Positions 25,101 through 33,981 of a stretch of 45,700 nt of DNA are shown piece after piece. Position 1 is the stretch's first letter. Each line of letters opens with the position of its first letter. Source of the stretch: CAZCZZ01 sp964503335 (lineage in GTDB: Bacteria; Verrucomicrobiota; Kiritimatiellia; CAIVKH01); the NCBI GenBank assembly GCA_964503335.1, contig CAZCZZ010000030.1:1-45700 (forward strand). The letters are read 5' to 3'. The notes below the pieces were generated by a model that was not told the origin of the DNA, ran no database searches, and saw nothing but the letters and a program-made list of their open reading frames with translations. A program made the position numbers and the translations under genes.

Positions 25101-25755
25101 GAAGCTGCCGGCCGGTGATAGCACCCTCGTTTTCAAAGTCGCCCAGGATCGCAACCCCTGGCGATTGCTTGTCCATCTGACGGGTCCGCAGGGATCCGCG
25201 CTCGATGGCGTGTCAGACATCTTTGATGCCGCGGCCTATTCGTCGGGCCGTCGAGACGACGGACCCGTTGTCGAATCGCCACGTCCCATCGCGTGGCAGC
25301 TCGCGGGTCCGTTCCCGCTGGAGAATCGCGACGACAAAGCGTCGCCGGGACGTTTGGACGCGCTCGCCTCAGCGCCGAAGCCATGGCCCGCTGATATCAC
25401 CTGGCGCTCGGCAAGCGAAGTGTCGGACTACTCCGGCACGTTCGATCTGAACGCATTCTACGGGAACCAGCTCTACGTCGATGCCTACGCGTACGCGGAG
25501 TGGAATGTATCGAAGCCGACGCCTATTGTACTGCAGTGCGGATCAGACGACGGGTTGGTCCTCTGGTTGAACGGACGGCGAATTCATACCGCGAACAAAT
25601 GGCGCGGCTTCAAGCGTGCGGAAGAAACCGTAAAGGCCACGCTGCAGCCGGGACGCAATGTGCTCTTCTGCAGGATCCGCCAGGGTGATGGAGCCTGGAA
25701 ATTCCGTATCGATGCCTGGGATGTGTCGTCCAAACCTTATCGTCCGCTTCAATGA
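22174..25755 (+). CDS. Secreted GH31 alpha-glycosidase with two C-terminal accessory domains
   Basis: Retaining alpha-glycoside hydrolase of 1193 residues with an N-terminal signal peptide (cleavage near ATAG). The GH31 barrel carries the nucleophile Asp382 in GFKNDDGED and the acid/base Asp446 in WAGDQYATW, with FWGHDIGGY after it; the arrangement resembles the YicI branch. An N-terminal beta-sandwich includes AIYGLGQRFNGLNQ. After the C-terminal beta domain, two related modules (about 860-1010 and 1040-1190), each with AGPFP and later LWLNG or VWLNG, look like carbohydrate-binding domains. Likely acts on alpha-1,6- or alpha-1,4-glucooligosaccharides or alpha-xylosides. Overlaps the GH66 gene by ATGA. 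Confidence 0.9.
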   Translation: MASIRQRLHWCVVVGCIAATIPATAGDLRAVFDQLAVVVTPAGQDIYKCTVSPRMDRFTPGADTDVCRSEGGTTEMRVNNGWLEARRVDDQTGPSLWRGRVSPIGAFGRASIPGSRLEWNAPPGEAIYGLGQRFNGLNQAGKFVEMWIRDEPGQGAEGKASYFCTPVLFSSAGYAVFAADNPEGEFSLNPLGEGLNRYLRGGQAWTFYVALGPTLRDLVQKRIGIQGPIRGVPDWAWGPWISRNSYEHQGEAEDAIRGMVDRDIPVAVIVQEAWKGSSHTGDFNNFSGDRWPDVSGFFALCGKHGIRNVLWQVPIIHPTSPDFSDAERQGFFVRKPDGSVSWRREWLEGFANLDFTRPEAVRWWQDQMRDEVRLGVRGFKNDDGEDIKPDDVFADGRRGWQMHNEFSVLYAKALFALFDQEKVDGMLWGRSASLGCEQTPALWAGDQYATWAQYRSLLPAGLSSGLSGAPFWGHDIGGYIDQPTPELYIRWLQFGAFSPMMQYHGVLKREPWEFGKEAERAYKLLAGIRMNLRPTLKALGREAVRTGLPIMRPMAMEFPDDPRFRDEDSQYMLGSDLLVAPVLEEGATGRRIKFPAGRWQHLLLPVAYSGPSDVEVPLDLVSAPAFVREGSALMVELAEGKELGSWKDGVTERALLFDASRAVLSDVSFPLSGSTLTGRATITFRVNTNSVRELSVFAAPRGKPDRRSPLPLVIDGDKATVELNYKGTHEADFVITVQGGGSHLFAGTMRWQSPVTIDTEVAGSRFVSGGERKIRARLVNHSDDALKIDLSATASGDITIGDSTRAIEIQPRGDWSGEWSLDIGTADGISDAVVRLVARADDRILGEESVHFARPLRMAVAGPFPAREKEAFTAPFPPEWELSPDARFSTAEGIVRWTTLPADHHDHHDGIDFEALWGERDHAAGYAVAKIRSRTSRDAELRVGADDTLSVWLNGNLIFAKEVYRLAAWDQEVIPLKLPAGDSTLVFKVAQDRNPWRLLVHLTGPQGSALDGVSDIFDAAAYSSGRRDDGPVVESPRPIAWQLAGPFPLENRDDKASPGRLDALASAPKPWPADITWRSASEVSDYSGTFDLNAFYGNQLYVDAYAYAEWNVSKPTPIVLQCGSDDGLVLWLNGRRIHTANKWRGFKRAEETVKATLQPGRNVLFCRIRQGDGAWKFRIDAWDVSSKPYRPLQ

Positions 25756-28700
25756 ACAGACTCGCTATAGCTGCGTTCTTTGCGTTGCTCTGCGTGCGTG
25801 ATGCAAACGCCGTGCTCGACTGGGTGGGTCACGTCTATCACCGCCCCATAAACGGCACGATCGAATCCACCAACGATGTGTGGATCAACGTGGAAGCGAC
25901 GCATGCCGGTGCCGCCACGTATGCACGCGTCGTCTATTCGACCAACAACGGCACATCGTGGATCTCTTCCGACATGTCGAAGAACGGCCAGATGGGTGTT
26001 CACGACTGGTGGCATGTGAATATCGGCACGTTCCCAGCGGGCACGACCGTTCGATATGCCTGCGAAGTGAGAGATGGAGGCGGCGCGAGCCTTTGGGACA
26101 ACAACGGGGGATCGGACTACTTCCTCACGGTGAACGGTGGCGCGGGNNNNNNNNNNNNNNNNNNNNNNNNNNNNNNNNNNNNNNNNNNNNNNNNNNNNNN
26201 NNNNNNNNNNNNNNNNNNNNNNNNNNNNNNNNNNNNNNNNNNNNNNACGAACAGCGGCGCCGCATGGATCTCAACTCCGATGAACGCCAATGGCACAGAC
26301 GGGGACAAGAATCTGTGGCATGTGAACCTCGGGGCGTTTCCCGTCGGCACGACGAATCGATTTGCAGTCGAGGCCACGTTCACGGGCGGTGAGTTGGTCT
26401 GGGATACGGCAGGCGGCACGGACTTTTGGGTCGTCGTGAATTCGCCGAAACATATCAGGGCCGCGCGAGAATCCTATTCATGGCCGAACTACGGTGACAT
26501 TGATCCGGGTGAAAGCATCTGGCTCAACACGGAGACAGAGCCCGCAGGCGCTGCGACGAATGTCCAGGCGATCTACACCACGGATGGCGGCGGAACATGG
26601 AACTGGGTGACGATGGTCACAAATGGCTCCCAGAACGGACGATCGAAGTGGCACGTGAACATCGGCTCGCTGCCTGCCGGCACGATCCTGCGTTTCGCGG
26701 TACGGGCCGTCGACGCGTATGGCGCGGAAGTGTGGGACAACAATCAAGGCGAGGACTTTTACACCCGCGTGAACTCGATGATTCGCGATCTCTACACGGA
26801 CAAGGCGCGCTACAACCCGGGCGACACCGTCCAGATCAAGGCCGAGCTCTTCAACGCCGGCGGATCGACCTTCAACGGAATCGCGCGTTTCCGCATTACG
26901 CATCTTTTCGACACGGTGCTGGAAATCACCAGCAACGTCGTGCTTGGTGCGGCCTCGGGAACAACGCTGACGGTCCCGTGGATTTCGCGGGGGGACGATT
27001 TCCGCGGCTACGGGATCGATCTGGACATCCTTGATGGATCGACGACGAACGACCGCAGATCGTCCGCGATCGACATCAGCACAGACTGGACGCGCTTCCC
27101 GCGCTACGGCTTCTTCTCCGATTTCTACGAAGGGGAACAGGCGTGGGACTCTAATGCGAAGGCCCATGAGCTGAACAAGTACCACATCAACGCGGTCCAG
27201 TTTTACGATTGGATGTCGGAGCACGACCGCCTGATTCGTTACGGCGATAACGGCCAGATCTTGGATCTCTACGAGCAGTTCGACGGACGCGTCCAGTCGC
27301 TCAAGACCGTGTCGAACAAGGTGATCGCGGCGAAGGCGCACAACATGTTCACGATGGCGTACGATCTCCTCTACGGAGACAGCGGTGTCGGCGTCGAACC
27401 CGAGCATGTCGAGTGGGCTGCTTTCACCAAGCCGTGGTCGACGCTTCCGATCGACATCAAGCAGCACCAGCTGATCGGCTACTCACCGCCCCGGGCGATC
27501 TGGGTGATGGACTGCTCGAATGCGGAATGGAAGAAGTGGGTGAACAACCAGTTCCTGGATGCGATGCTGAAGCTGGGCTTCGAAGGCATCCACCTCGACA
27601 ACCTCGGCGGCTCCTGGAACTACCGCTTCAATTCCAGCCACGGGATTCCAGAGTGGGATGAGTTCCCCCGCTTCATCAACGAATGCCGAAACGCGCTCAA
27701 GATTGTGAACCCGTCCGCGCGCATCATCCACAATGACGTTGCGGCCAACTACATGGACAGCATCGCGGCCTCGGATGTGGACGTGTACTACTGCGAAGTG
27801 TGGGGCAACGAGTCCTATTCGGATATCCGTAACCTGATCGGTCGGGCCAAGGACCGGTCGCGCGGCAAGCAGGTGGTGCTTGCGGCGTACATGAATCTTT
27901 TCGATTACACCAACACGCTCAGCGAAGCGTCGGTGCGCCTCATGGATGCGGCCGTGTTTGCCAACGGGGCTTACCACCTTGAACTGGGCGAAGGTGTGGA
28001 AATGCTTTCGAATCACTACTTCCCGATGCACTGGCCGCCGATGACACCGACGCTGCGGCGGGCGATGCGCGACTACTATGACTTCATTGTGAAGTACGAG
28101 AACCTGCTCTTCTTCAATACGCTCGGGAACGTGGTGGATGGAACGGGTGGGGCCAACATCTCGAGCACGACGGACACACTGAGCAAGGACGCGAGTCCGG
28201 GATCGATCTGGACCGTCGTGAAGTTGTGGCGTGATGAATTCGACACCATCAGCCTGATCAATCTCCACGGCGTGGACTGGTCTTGGCGCAATCGCAGCGC
28301 GAGGCCGACTGAGCAGCTCAATGTTCATCTGAAGTACTACGTGGACAAGGCCGTGCAGCATGTCTATGTCGCAACGCCTGATGACGCGCTGGGGCGTCCC
28401 CTGGAACTGCCCTTCACCGACGGCGTGGATGGCGGTGGACGTTACGTCGAGTTCACTGTACCCAAGCTCGAGTATTGGGATCTGGTCGTTCTCGACAAGC
28501 GAACTGACATCAAGGTGGACGGCTGGCCGGGTGAGTGGGGAGGCGCGCCGTCTCCCTTCGTACATGAAGTCGCAATCGATGAGGGTGAGTGGATCTATAC
28601 CGGTGATGTGAACGACCATCGCACATTCGGCGGCGCGACTTCCGATGAAGACATCACCGAAGTGCGGGTCACGTGCGATGAAACGTATGCGTACTTCCTC

Positions 28701-29933
28701 GTCCGGTTCCAGGACGTCACGAACGCAGGACTACCCGCCATCGGTATCGCCTGGAACTCGCACCTTCTGAATCCGGGTCAGGGGTTCCCGTGGCTTGGCG
28801 ACGCATCAACGCCGTCGGGATCCATAGACCTTGCGAACCAGGACCAATATGCCACGCGACAGATCATGGTCTATACGGCTGGCGGAACACCCAAGGTGCG
28901 CCTGTACAATGGCAGTGGTTGGTACGTCCCGAACGCGCAGGACTCGTCCGTGGCGGTGAGCACAGACAACAACTGCATGGAGTTCCGGATTAATCGCAAC
29001 GACCTCGACCTGTTCCTCCCCCAGAAGGTGACGATGTCGCTGGCGTCGTTCCGAAGCAGCGGGAGCGACGCAGGAAGCGACGCGACGTTTGATTCACCCG
29101 ACGGCAACAACGACGCAGTGGATGTCATGGGTGGCGTGGCGGGCGTATCGGAGAACGCCTGGGGCAGGGACCTGCAGGACAACGTGATCGGTCATCACTA
29201 CCCGATCATCTTCAACCAGCAGGGCGCGGATGCGACCGTTCGCATCGCGTGGCCGAACTTCGACGGTCAGGTCATCGACGTCAGGACGAACGAGGCCTAT
29301 ACCGTCGTTGCACAATTCAGCGAGTCGCTTCCGGCCGCGGCAGGCTACTTCTTTTTCACCGTCAACGGGCAGACGCAGAATCCGGGTAGCTACTTCCTGC
29401 AGGACGAGGTTCCCGGTGATCTCATGAACGAAGTGCGGTTCCCGTGGACGGACAACGGAACCGGTGTCCGCACGATTGAAGTCTTCTACGCTGCATCCGG
29501 CTTTGAGTTCACCGCGAGCCGCGTGGTCACGTTGAACTATGATACGGACAACGACGGGATGCCGAACGCGTGGGAGCTGGATAGTGGTCTGAATCCGTGG
29601 GATGGAACCGGAAGCAACGGCGGTTCTGGCGATCCGGATGGTGACGGAATGCCGAACCACGAAGAGCTTAGGGCGGGGACCGCTCCGCAGAATGGCGCGT
29701 CATACCTGAGACTCGACTCCATCCTCAACGAATTGGGCGGTGTTCGCGAAATGACCTGGTGGGGTGTGTCGGGCAGGACGTACCGGATATTCGGTGCATC
29801 ATCGCCAGGAGATGCGTATCTGCCAGTCAGTGGCGATGTGACACCCGGCTCGACGAGCGTGGGCTTGTCGTTCCAGGACACGAATGCGGCGGCGATGCGA
29901 ATCTATCAGCTACGCGTCGTGGGACAGCCCTGA
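25752..29933 (+). CDS. Secreted GH66 dextranase/cycloisomaltooligosaccharide-type enzyme with CBM25-like repeats (interrupted by an assembly gap)
   Basis: Signal peptide (first 20 residues), then at least three tandem modules of about 95 residues, each with a Ser/Thr-rich TNNGTSWIS segment, WHVNIG and WDNNGG or WDTAGG, as in starch-binding CBM25. The GH66 barrel begins at RYGFFSDF with KYHINAVQFYDWM; the predicted nucleophile is Asp616 (GIHLDNLGG) and the acid/base Glu682 (YYCEVWGN). A C-terminal domain of the DOMON/carbohydrate-binding type, a calcium repeat tail (DTDNDGMPNAWE, DPDGDGMPNHEE) and a beta end domain follow. GH66 enzymes cut alpha-1,6-glucan. The N-run (26147-26246) falls inside the repeats, so length 1393 is uncertain. 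Confidence 0.88.
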   Translation: MNRLAIAAFFALLCVRDANAVLDWVGHVYHRPINGTIESTNDVWINVEATHAGAATYARVVYSTNNGTSWISSDMSKNGQMGVHDWWHVNIGTFPAGTTVRYACEVRDGGGASLWDNNGGSDYFLTVNGGAXXXXXXXXXXXXXXXXXXXXXXXXXXXXXXXXXXTNSGAAWISTPMNANGTDGDKNLWHVNLGAFPVGTTNRFAVEATFTGGELVWDTAGGTDFWVVVNSPKHIRAARESYSWPNYGDIDPGESIWLNTETEPAGAATNVQAIYTTDGGGTWNWVTMVTNGSQNGRSKWHVNIGSLPAGTILRFAVRAVDAYGAEVWDNNQGEDFYTRVNSMIRDLYTDKARYNPGDTVQIKAELFNAGGSTFNGIARFRITHLFDTVLEITSNVVLGAASGTTLTVPWISRGDDFRGYGIDLDILDGSTTNDRRSSAIDISTDWTRFPRYGFFSDFYEGEQAWDSNAKAHELNKYHINAVQFYDWMSEHDRLIRYGDNGQILDLYEQFDGRVQSLKTVSNKVIAAKAHNMFTMAYDLLYGDSGVGVEPEHVEWAAFTKPWSTLPIDIKQHQLIGYSPPRAIWVMDCSNAEWKKWVNNQFLDAMLKLGFEGIHLDNLGGSWNYRFNSSHGIPEWDEFPRFINECRNALKIVNPSARIIHNDVAANYMDSIAASDVDVYYCEVWGNESYSDIRNLIGRAKDRSRGKQVVLAAYMNLFDYTNTLSEASVRLMDAAVFANGAYHLELGEGVEMLSNHYFPMHWPPMTPTLRRAMRDYYDFIVKYENLLFFNTLGNVVDGTGGANISSTTDTLSKDASPGSIWTVVKLWRDEFDTISLINLHGVDWSWRNRSARPTEQLNVHLKYYVDKAVQHVYVATPDDALGRPLELPFTDGVDGGGRYVEFTVPKLEYWDLVVLDKRTDIKVDGWPGEWGGAPSPFVHEVAIDEGEWIYTGDVNDHRTFGGATSDEDITEVRVTCDETYAYFLVRFQDVTNAGLPAIGIAWNSHLLNPGQGFPWLGDASTPSGSIDLANQDQYATRQIMVYTAGGTPKVRLYNGSGWYVPNAQDSSVAVSTDNNCMEFRINRNDLDLFLPQKVTMSLASFRSSGSDAGSDATFDSPDGNNDAVDVMGGVAGVSENAWGRDLQDNVIGHHYPIIFNQQGADATVRIAWPNFDGQVIDVRTNEAYTVVAQFSESLPAAAGYFFFTVNGQTQNPGSYFLQDEVPGDLMNEVRFPWTDNGTGVRTIEVFYAASGFEFTASRVVTLNYDTDNDGMPNAWELDSGLNPWDGTGSNGGSGDPDGDGMPNHEELRAGTAPQNGASYLRLDSILNELGGVREMTWWGVSGRTYRIFGASSPGDAYLPVSGDVTPGSTSVGLSFQDTNAAAMRIYQLRVVGQP
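26147..26246. other. Assembly gap (100 N)
   Basis: Exactly 100 N bases, the conventional placeholder for a gap of unknown size. It interrupts the second of the tandem CBM25-like modules, where similar repeats would make assembly fail. That the frame continues after it may be chance. Confidence 0.99.
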
Positions 29934-29939
29934 CGGGAC

Positions 29940-29958
29940 GGGCACGCGCAGCGTGCCC
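29940..29958. terminator. Hairpin between convergent genes (terminator or REP-like)
   Basis: gggcacgc-gca-gcgtgccc forms an 8-bp stem with a 3-base loop seven bases after the GH66 stop. No T-tract follows. The context gggacgggcacgc resembles the palindrome at 4381-4400, so it may be a member of the same intergenic family that also limits transcription between these convergent genes. Confidence 0.45.
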
Positions 29959-29973
29959 CTCCGGAGTGATGAC

Positions 29974-30387
29974 TCACACGTGCTTGTCGACGAAGTGTTC
30001 CTTGATGTACTTGCAGGCCGTTTCCAGGTTCGGAAGGATCTTCGTGCAGAAGCGAACCATCCACGGGCTGCAGTCCTGGAAGGTGAAGGGCGAAAAGGCG
30101 ACGACGAACTTCTTCAAGTCGTGCGACGCATAGAAGACTTCCATCGACGTGCCCACCGAAGTCTTGCCGTAGTTTACGAGCACGATGTCGGCATCGCGGA
30201 TATCCTGCAGGTCGAACTCGACGATCTCGTTGGCGCTATCGACTTCGCGATCCTTGAAATCGCGGCGCATCGGATCGAGGAGGATGAAGTTCTTGGATAG
30301 TAGCTTCTTGGCCTTCTCGCGCCATTCGCGCGCGTGCCCGTCCACTTCGTCCATGATCGGTCCGCAGAGATAGATCTTCTTTTTCAT
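29974..30387 (-). CDS. Nucleoside 2-deoxyribosyltransferase-like protein
   Basis: A 137-residue protein with the Rossmann-like nucleoside 2-deoxyribosyltransferase fold. Supporting motifs are KKKIYLCGPIM at the start, LLDPMRRDF, the motif DLQDIRDADIVLVNYG with conserved Asp residues, and GTSMEVFYA with a Glu in the expected nucleophile position. Family members exchange bases on deoxyribonucleosides or hydrolyse nucleotides. Start chosen at ATG 30387 directly before KKKIYLCGP; ggggat lies just upstream. Convergent with GH66. Specific substrate unknown. Confidence 0.8.
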   Translation of the reverse strand: MKKKIYLCGPIMDEVDGHAREWREKAKKLLSKNFILLDPMRRDFKDREVDSANEIVEFDLQDIRDADIVLVNYGKTSVGTSMEVFYASHDLKKFVVAFSPFTFQDCSPWMVRFCTKILPNLETACKYIKEHFVDKHV

Positions 30388-30457
30388 TGGAATCCCCGTT
30401 GTTGAAAACGTCATCGCTTTATGATCAAGGCGTGAGCCGAGAGCAATCAAATCCTTC

Positions 30458-31318
30458 TCATCGCGCCTGTCCGGCCGCCGACTTCAGGACGAGGTCGAGA
30501 CCGTCCTGAACCCGTTGGAACCGCGGATCCACGCGGAGATTGTCCAATTGTGTGTCGCCAAGTGAGGCAAAAGTCGAGATCGGGTCAGACTCCGCCGCCC
30601 GCGTGAGCGCCGCGAACGCGGGGTCGGGATCATTCCGCAGGCTATGGATGCAGGCCAGGTTGAAGTAGACGCTGAAGATGAGGCCCGGATCGAACTCCAG
30701 GGCAAGGTTGATCCGGCCAAGGAGCTGCTCCGCCTCATCAAGCTGGCCGAGCGTCAAAAGTGCCGCGGCAAGGTTCGAAGCGAGGCGTGGATCGGAGGGG
30801 CGGTTGGCGATCGCCAGCTTCATGTACTCAGAGGCCTCCTGCATCTTGTTTGCGCGGAATAGGTAGTGACCGAGGCGTCCGTACAACGTTGCCTTGTGTT
30901 CGGGACTGCGGATCTGGGGGAGTGCGCCGAGAAGGAGTCCTTCGGCTTCCTCGGTATCACCCGAGCGGGAGAGGCGGTCTGCCTCACGCACCAACGCCCG
31001 GACATCCTCGGTCTCGGCAGCCTGCTGATACGCAACCGCGACATCGCCCTCGTCGGGTTCGAGCAGGTAGATGCGGGTGGGCGACAGGGCCGTGTTCGTG
31101 TCCGTCAGAAGGCTAACGTGAAAGGGTTCGTCCAGTTCACGCAGGGCGAGCTTGTATGGATCGACAGGGACGGGCTGGAAGTGGGGGCGATTCGTGGCGG
31201 CTATGCTGTAGATGGGCGCCCTGCTCCAGGGCACATCACCCGTCTGGGCGCATACGCTCCACGGGCTGAGCAAGGTGACCGCGAGCATGGCGGAGCGTGA
31301 GAGCATTCCTCTCATCAT
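30458..31318 (-). CDS. Secreted tetratricopeptide-repeat protein
   Basis: A 286-residue protein with a signal peptide (cleavage near VCAQ), a linker of about 80 residues and several TPR units in the second half: YGRLGHYLFRANKMQEASEY, then SNLAAALLTLGQLDEAEQLL and FNLACIHSLRNDPDPAF. TPRs act as protein-binding scaffolds; this one would sit in the periplasm. No enzyme motif is visible. It is divergent from proS and the ATG at 31318 or 31306 may be the start. Function not predictable. Confidence 0.8.
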   Translation of the reverse strand: MMRGMLSRSAMLAVTLLSPWSVCAQTGDVPWSRAPIYSIAATNRPHFQPVPVDPYKLALRELDEPFHVSLLTDTNTALSPTRIYLLEPDEGDVAVAYQQAAETEDVRALVREADRLSRSGDTEEAEGLLLGALPQIRSPEHKATLYGRLGHYLFRANKMQEASEYMKLAIANRPSDPRLASNLAAALLTLGQLDEAEQLLGRINLALEFDPGLIFSVYFNLACIHSLRNDPDPAFAALTRAAESDPISTFASLGDTQLDNLRVDPRFQRVQDGLDLVLKSAAGQAR

Positions 31319-31453
31319 GGATTGTCACCGCGCCCTTTTGCAAGTTCCGGACGGCGTGGGCGGGGGGGCATCGCAGCTTGCGCAGGAGGCTATTTCCCGT
31401 TATCAATCGCCGCTTTGCCGGATAAGCCGGACGATGAAAGGCTGGGTAGTGAA

Positions 31454-33190
31454 GTGCTTTGGTCGAAACAATTGATCCCGACGTTACGCGAAGTGCCCCA
31501 GGAAGCGGAAATCCAGAGCCACCAGCTCATGCTGCGCGCCGGATTGATCCGCAAGCTGGCGGCAGGGCTCTACACCTTTCTACCCCTCGGTGTCCGCGCG
31601 CTGAAGAAGGTCGAACGCATCGTGCGCGAGGAAATGGACCGGGCGGGAGCGCTCGAAGTCCTCATGCCGGCCCTGCAGCCGCCTGAGATCTGGGAGCAGA
31701 GCGGACGCTATAAAGCCGCCGCCGATGTGCTCTTCAAGGTCAAGGATCGCGCCAACCGCGAGTGGGTTCTCGGCCCGACGCACGAGGAAGTCGTCACGCT
31801 TCTCGCCGCGGGCGAGATCAACTCCTACAAGCAGCTTCCGAAGAACTTCTACCAGATCCAGGTGAAGTTCCGTGATGAGATCCGCCCGCGCTTCGGCCTG
31901 ATGCGCGCCAAGGAATTCATCATGAAGGACGCCTATAGCTTCGATGCGACGGACGAGGGTGCGCAGGCGAGCTATCGCGCGATGTACGATGCCTACTCGC
32001 GCATCTTCCACCGCTGCGGGCTCAAGACGCTCCCCGTCGAAGCCGATACCGGCGTGATGGGCGGGAAGTTTTCACACGAGTTCATGGTTCCGTCGGAGAC
32101 GGGCGAAAACGAAGTGGTTTACGCTGAAAGCGGCTCCTACGCCGCGAATGCGGAGAAGGCGGCGAGTCGCGGGCCAGCCATCCCGACGCCATCCACAGAT
32201 ACCGGCCCGGCTCCCGAGAAGTTCCCGACGCCCGGCGTCAACACCATCGAGTCCCTGGTAAAGCCGCCGTTCAACGTCCCGGCGCATGAGCAGATCAAGA
32301 CGCTGGTCTACATTGTTGAAGACAAGCCCGTGATCGCGCTGCTTCGCGGTGACGACCAGTTGAACGAAGCGAAGTTTGTCGCTGCCCTTGGCACCGGCAC
32401 GTTTCGCCCGGCGACCCCGGACGAGTGCCGGGACACCATGGGCGCTTATCCGGGAAGCCTCGGTGGCGTGGGCGTTACGACGATTCCGATCTATGCCGAC
32501 CTGCTCTTGAAGGGCGCGAAGGGCATGACCACGGGTGCGAACGAGAACAAGCATCACCTTCGGCACGTGAACATCGAACGCGATATCAAGGTCACGACCT
32601 GGTCCGACCTGCGCAGTGTGCGCGCGGGCGAGTTGGACGTCGCGACCGGTGAGCCGTTGAAAATACGACGCGCGATCGAGGTGGGCCACGTGTTCAAGCT
32701 CGGCACCAAATACAGCATCTCCATGGGAGCACAGTTCCTGGATGCCGACGGCAAGCAGCAGCCCTGCATCATGGGCTGCTACGGCATCGGGGTGACCCGC
32801 ACGTTGCAGGCCGTGATCGAACAGTCATGGGACAAGGACGGAATCATCTGGCCCTTGTCCGTCGCGCCATATGCCGTCGAGGTTCTTCCGATCAACGTCC
32901 AGCATCCGGAGACGATGCAGGTCACACAGGATCTCGTGGCGAAGCTCGAAGCGGCGGGTCTTGATGTGCTGGTCGATGACCGCGATGAACGCGCGGGCGT
33001 AAAGTTCAAGGACGGCGACCTCGTCGGGTGCCCGATCCGGATCAGCATCGGCGAACGTTCCCTTGCGAAGGGACAAATCGAAGTTAAGTTGCGCAAGACC
33101 GGGGCGGTGACGCTCGTGAACGTGTCTGATGCCGCGGACGCGATCCTTGGCATCGCGGCTTCAATGCGATCCGAACTCACGCCGGCTTGA
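31454..33190 (+). CDS. proS: Prolyl-tRNA synthetase (bacterial type)
   Basis: Class II synthetase charging tRNA-Pro. The N-terminus LIPTLREVPQEAEIQSHQL with LAAGLYTFLPLG is the bacterial ProRS signature, followed by class II motifs (motif 1 near ALEVLMPALQPPEIW, motif 2 FRDEIRPRFGLMRAKEF), an editing insertion domain (GDDQLNEAKF) and the anticodon domain (VDDRDERAGVKFKDGDLVG). I set the start at GTG 31454 (VLWSKQLIPT), which gives 578 residues, near the family norm; the frame is open further upstream but has no family similarity there. Confidence 0.95.
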   Translation: MLWSKQLIPTLREVPQEAEIQSHQLMLRAGLIRKLAAGLYTFLPLGVRALKKVERIVREEMDRAGALEVLMPALQPPEIWEQSGRYKAAADVLFKVKDRANREWVLGPTHEEVVTLLAAGEINSYKQLPKNFYQIQVKFRDEIRPRFGLMRAKEFIMKDAYSFDATDEGAQASYRAMYDAYSRIFHRCGLKTLPVEADTGVMGGKFSHEFMVPSETGENEVVYAESGSYAANAEKAASRGPAIPTPSTDTGPAPEKFPTPGVNTIESLVKPPFNVPAHEQIKTLVYIVEDKPVIALLRGDDQLNEAKFVAALGTGTFRPATPDECRDTMGAYPGSLGGVGVTTIPIYADLLLKGAKGMTTGANENKHHLRHVNIERDIKVTTWSDLRSVRAGELDVATGEPLKIRRAIEVGHVFKLGTKYSISMGAQFLDADGKQQPCIMGCYGIGVTRTLQAVIEQSWDKDGIIWPLSVAPYAVEVLPINVQHPETMQVTQDLVAKLEAAGLDVLVDDRDERAGVKFKDGDLVGCPIRISIGERSLAKGQIEVKLRKTGAVTLVNVSDAADAILGIAASMRSELTPA

Positions 33191-33208
33191 CGCGGGGAAG
33201 ATGATCTG

Positions 33209-33445
33209 ATGGCGAGACAATTCAAGATAGAGGGCACGAAGAGTTTCCTCGGATGGGCGATAGGGCTGCTCGTTCTGGGATTGTGGTGCGTGAAGGACGG
33301 CTGGTTCCCGTCCCCGTCCGTGCTCTTGAAGCATCCCTTGAACGATCCCGCTCACTCGAACTTCTATCTCTTCAACAAAAGCCTCGCCACGATTTCCCTG
33401 ATCGCATCCGCGATCTGCGCCTACATTCACCGCATCGTGCGCTGA
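33209..33445 (+). CDS. Small membrane protein (78 aa), unknown
   Basis: Two predicted transmembrane segments (FLGWAIGLLVLGLWCV and LATISLIASAICAYI) with a short loop holding several Pro and His residues. I recognise no family. It starts 18 bases after proS with a ggggaag ribosome-binding region, so it is probably co-transcribed. Clear protein-like composition. Confidence 0.65.
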   Translation: MARQFKIEGTKSFLGWAIGLLVLGLWCVKDGWFPSPSVLLKHPLNDPAHSNFYLFNKSLATISLIASAICAYIHRIVR

Positions 33446-33886
33446 GCACTATTTCCTGCGGGTTAACGCCGACCTGCTCTGCTCTACTCTACCTTCTCCA
33501 ATCCTTGGAACTCGGCCATGCGGGGATGTCCAAGGATTGGAAGCGGTCCGTTTGTAGTGAGCGACACCGGGCATCTTGGCCCAAGTCGCGGGAGCCCCCC
33601 GGCACTAGCTCCGCGGCGTGCCTGACTACGAACAGGCAGCTTCGCAGAGGTCCCGCGACACTCAAGTCCACAACCTGACCACAAAAGACTCCGTTACGGA
33701 TTTGATCGCTCCAAAAGCCTGCCTCACGCCCCAAACACAACACGCCAGATCGACACAACGTCCTGCCATCGAATGAATGGCAGAACACCCATCAATCGCA
33801 TTGCGCCGAGGTGCGACACCCGGAAAATCGGAAAGGAATGCAGTCGTGGTCCGGTAAACCAAGACTGTTCGACGATAGATGAAACT
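33446..33886. other. Non-coding stretch with inverted repeats
   Basis: About 440 bases without a convincing gene on either strand. It contains the long hairpin at 33497-33541 and a smaller one, ctgccat/atggcag (33763-33783). Open frames here have no ribosome-binding site and look random. Confidence 0.6.
33497..33541. repeat. 13-bp perfect inverted repeat
   Basis: tccaatccttgga (33497-33509) and tccaaggattgga (33529-33541) are exact reverse complements with 19 bases between. From memory, fragments of this palindrome recur between genes in Verrucomicrobiota-type genomes. It may form an RNA hairpin or be a mobile repeat. Confidence 0.6.
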
Positions 33887-33981
33887 ATGGAATTCATCGG
33901 AATAGTAATCCTGATTGTAATCGGTCTCGGTCTCCCCCTTTTGTCGGGGCCAAGAGTCTGCCGTCACTCCATGGGGGCAGA

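Noticed and set aside
25752..26500. CRISPR-like repetition in the CBM25 region
   Set aside because: The repeats are protein modules about 95 codons long, not short identical repeats with spacers; no cas genes are present.
33446..33886. Possible genes on either strand in the gene-poor stretch
   Set aside because: Open frames have no ribosome-binding site, atypical composition, and cross hairpins.
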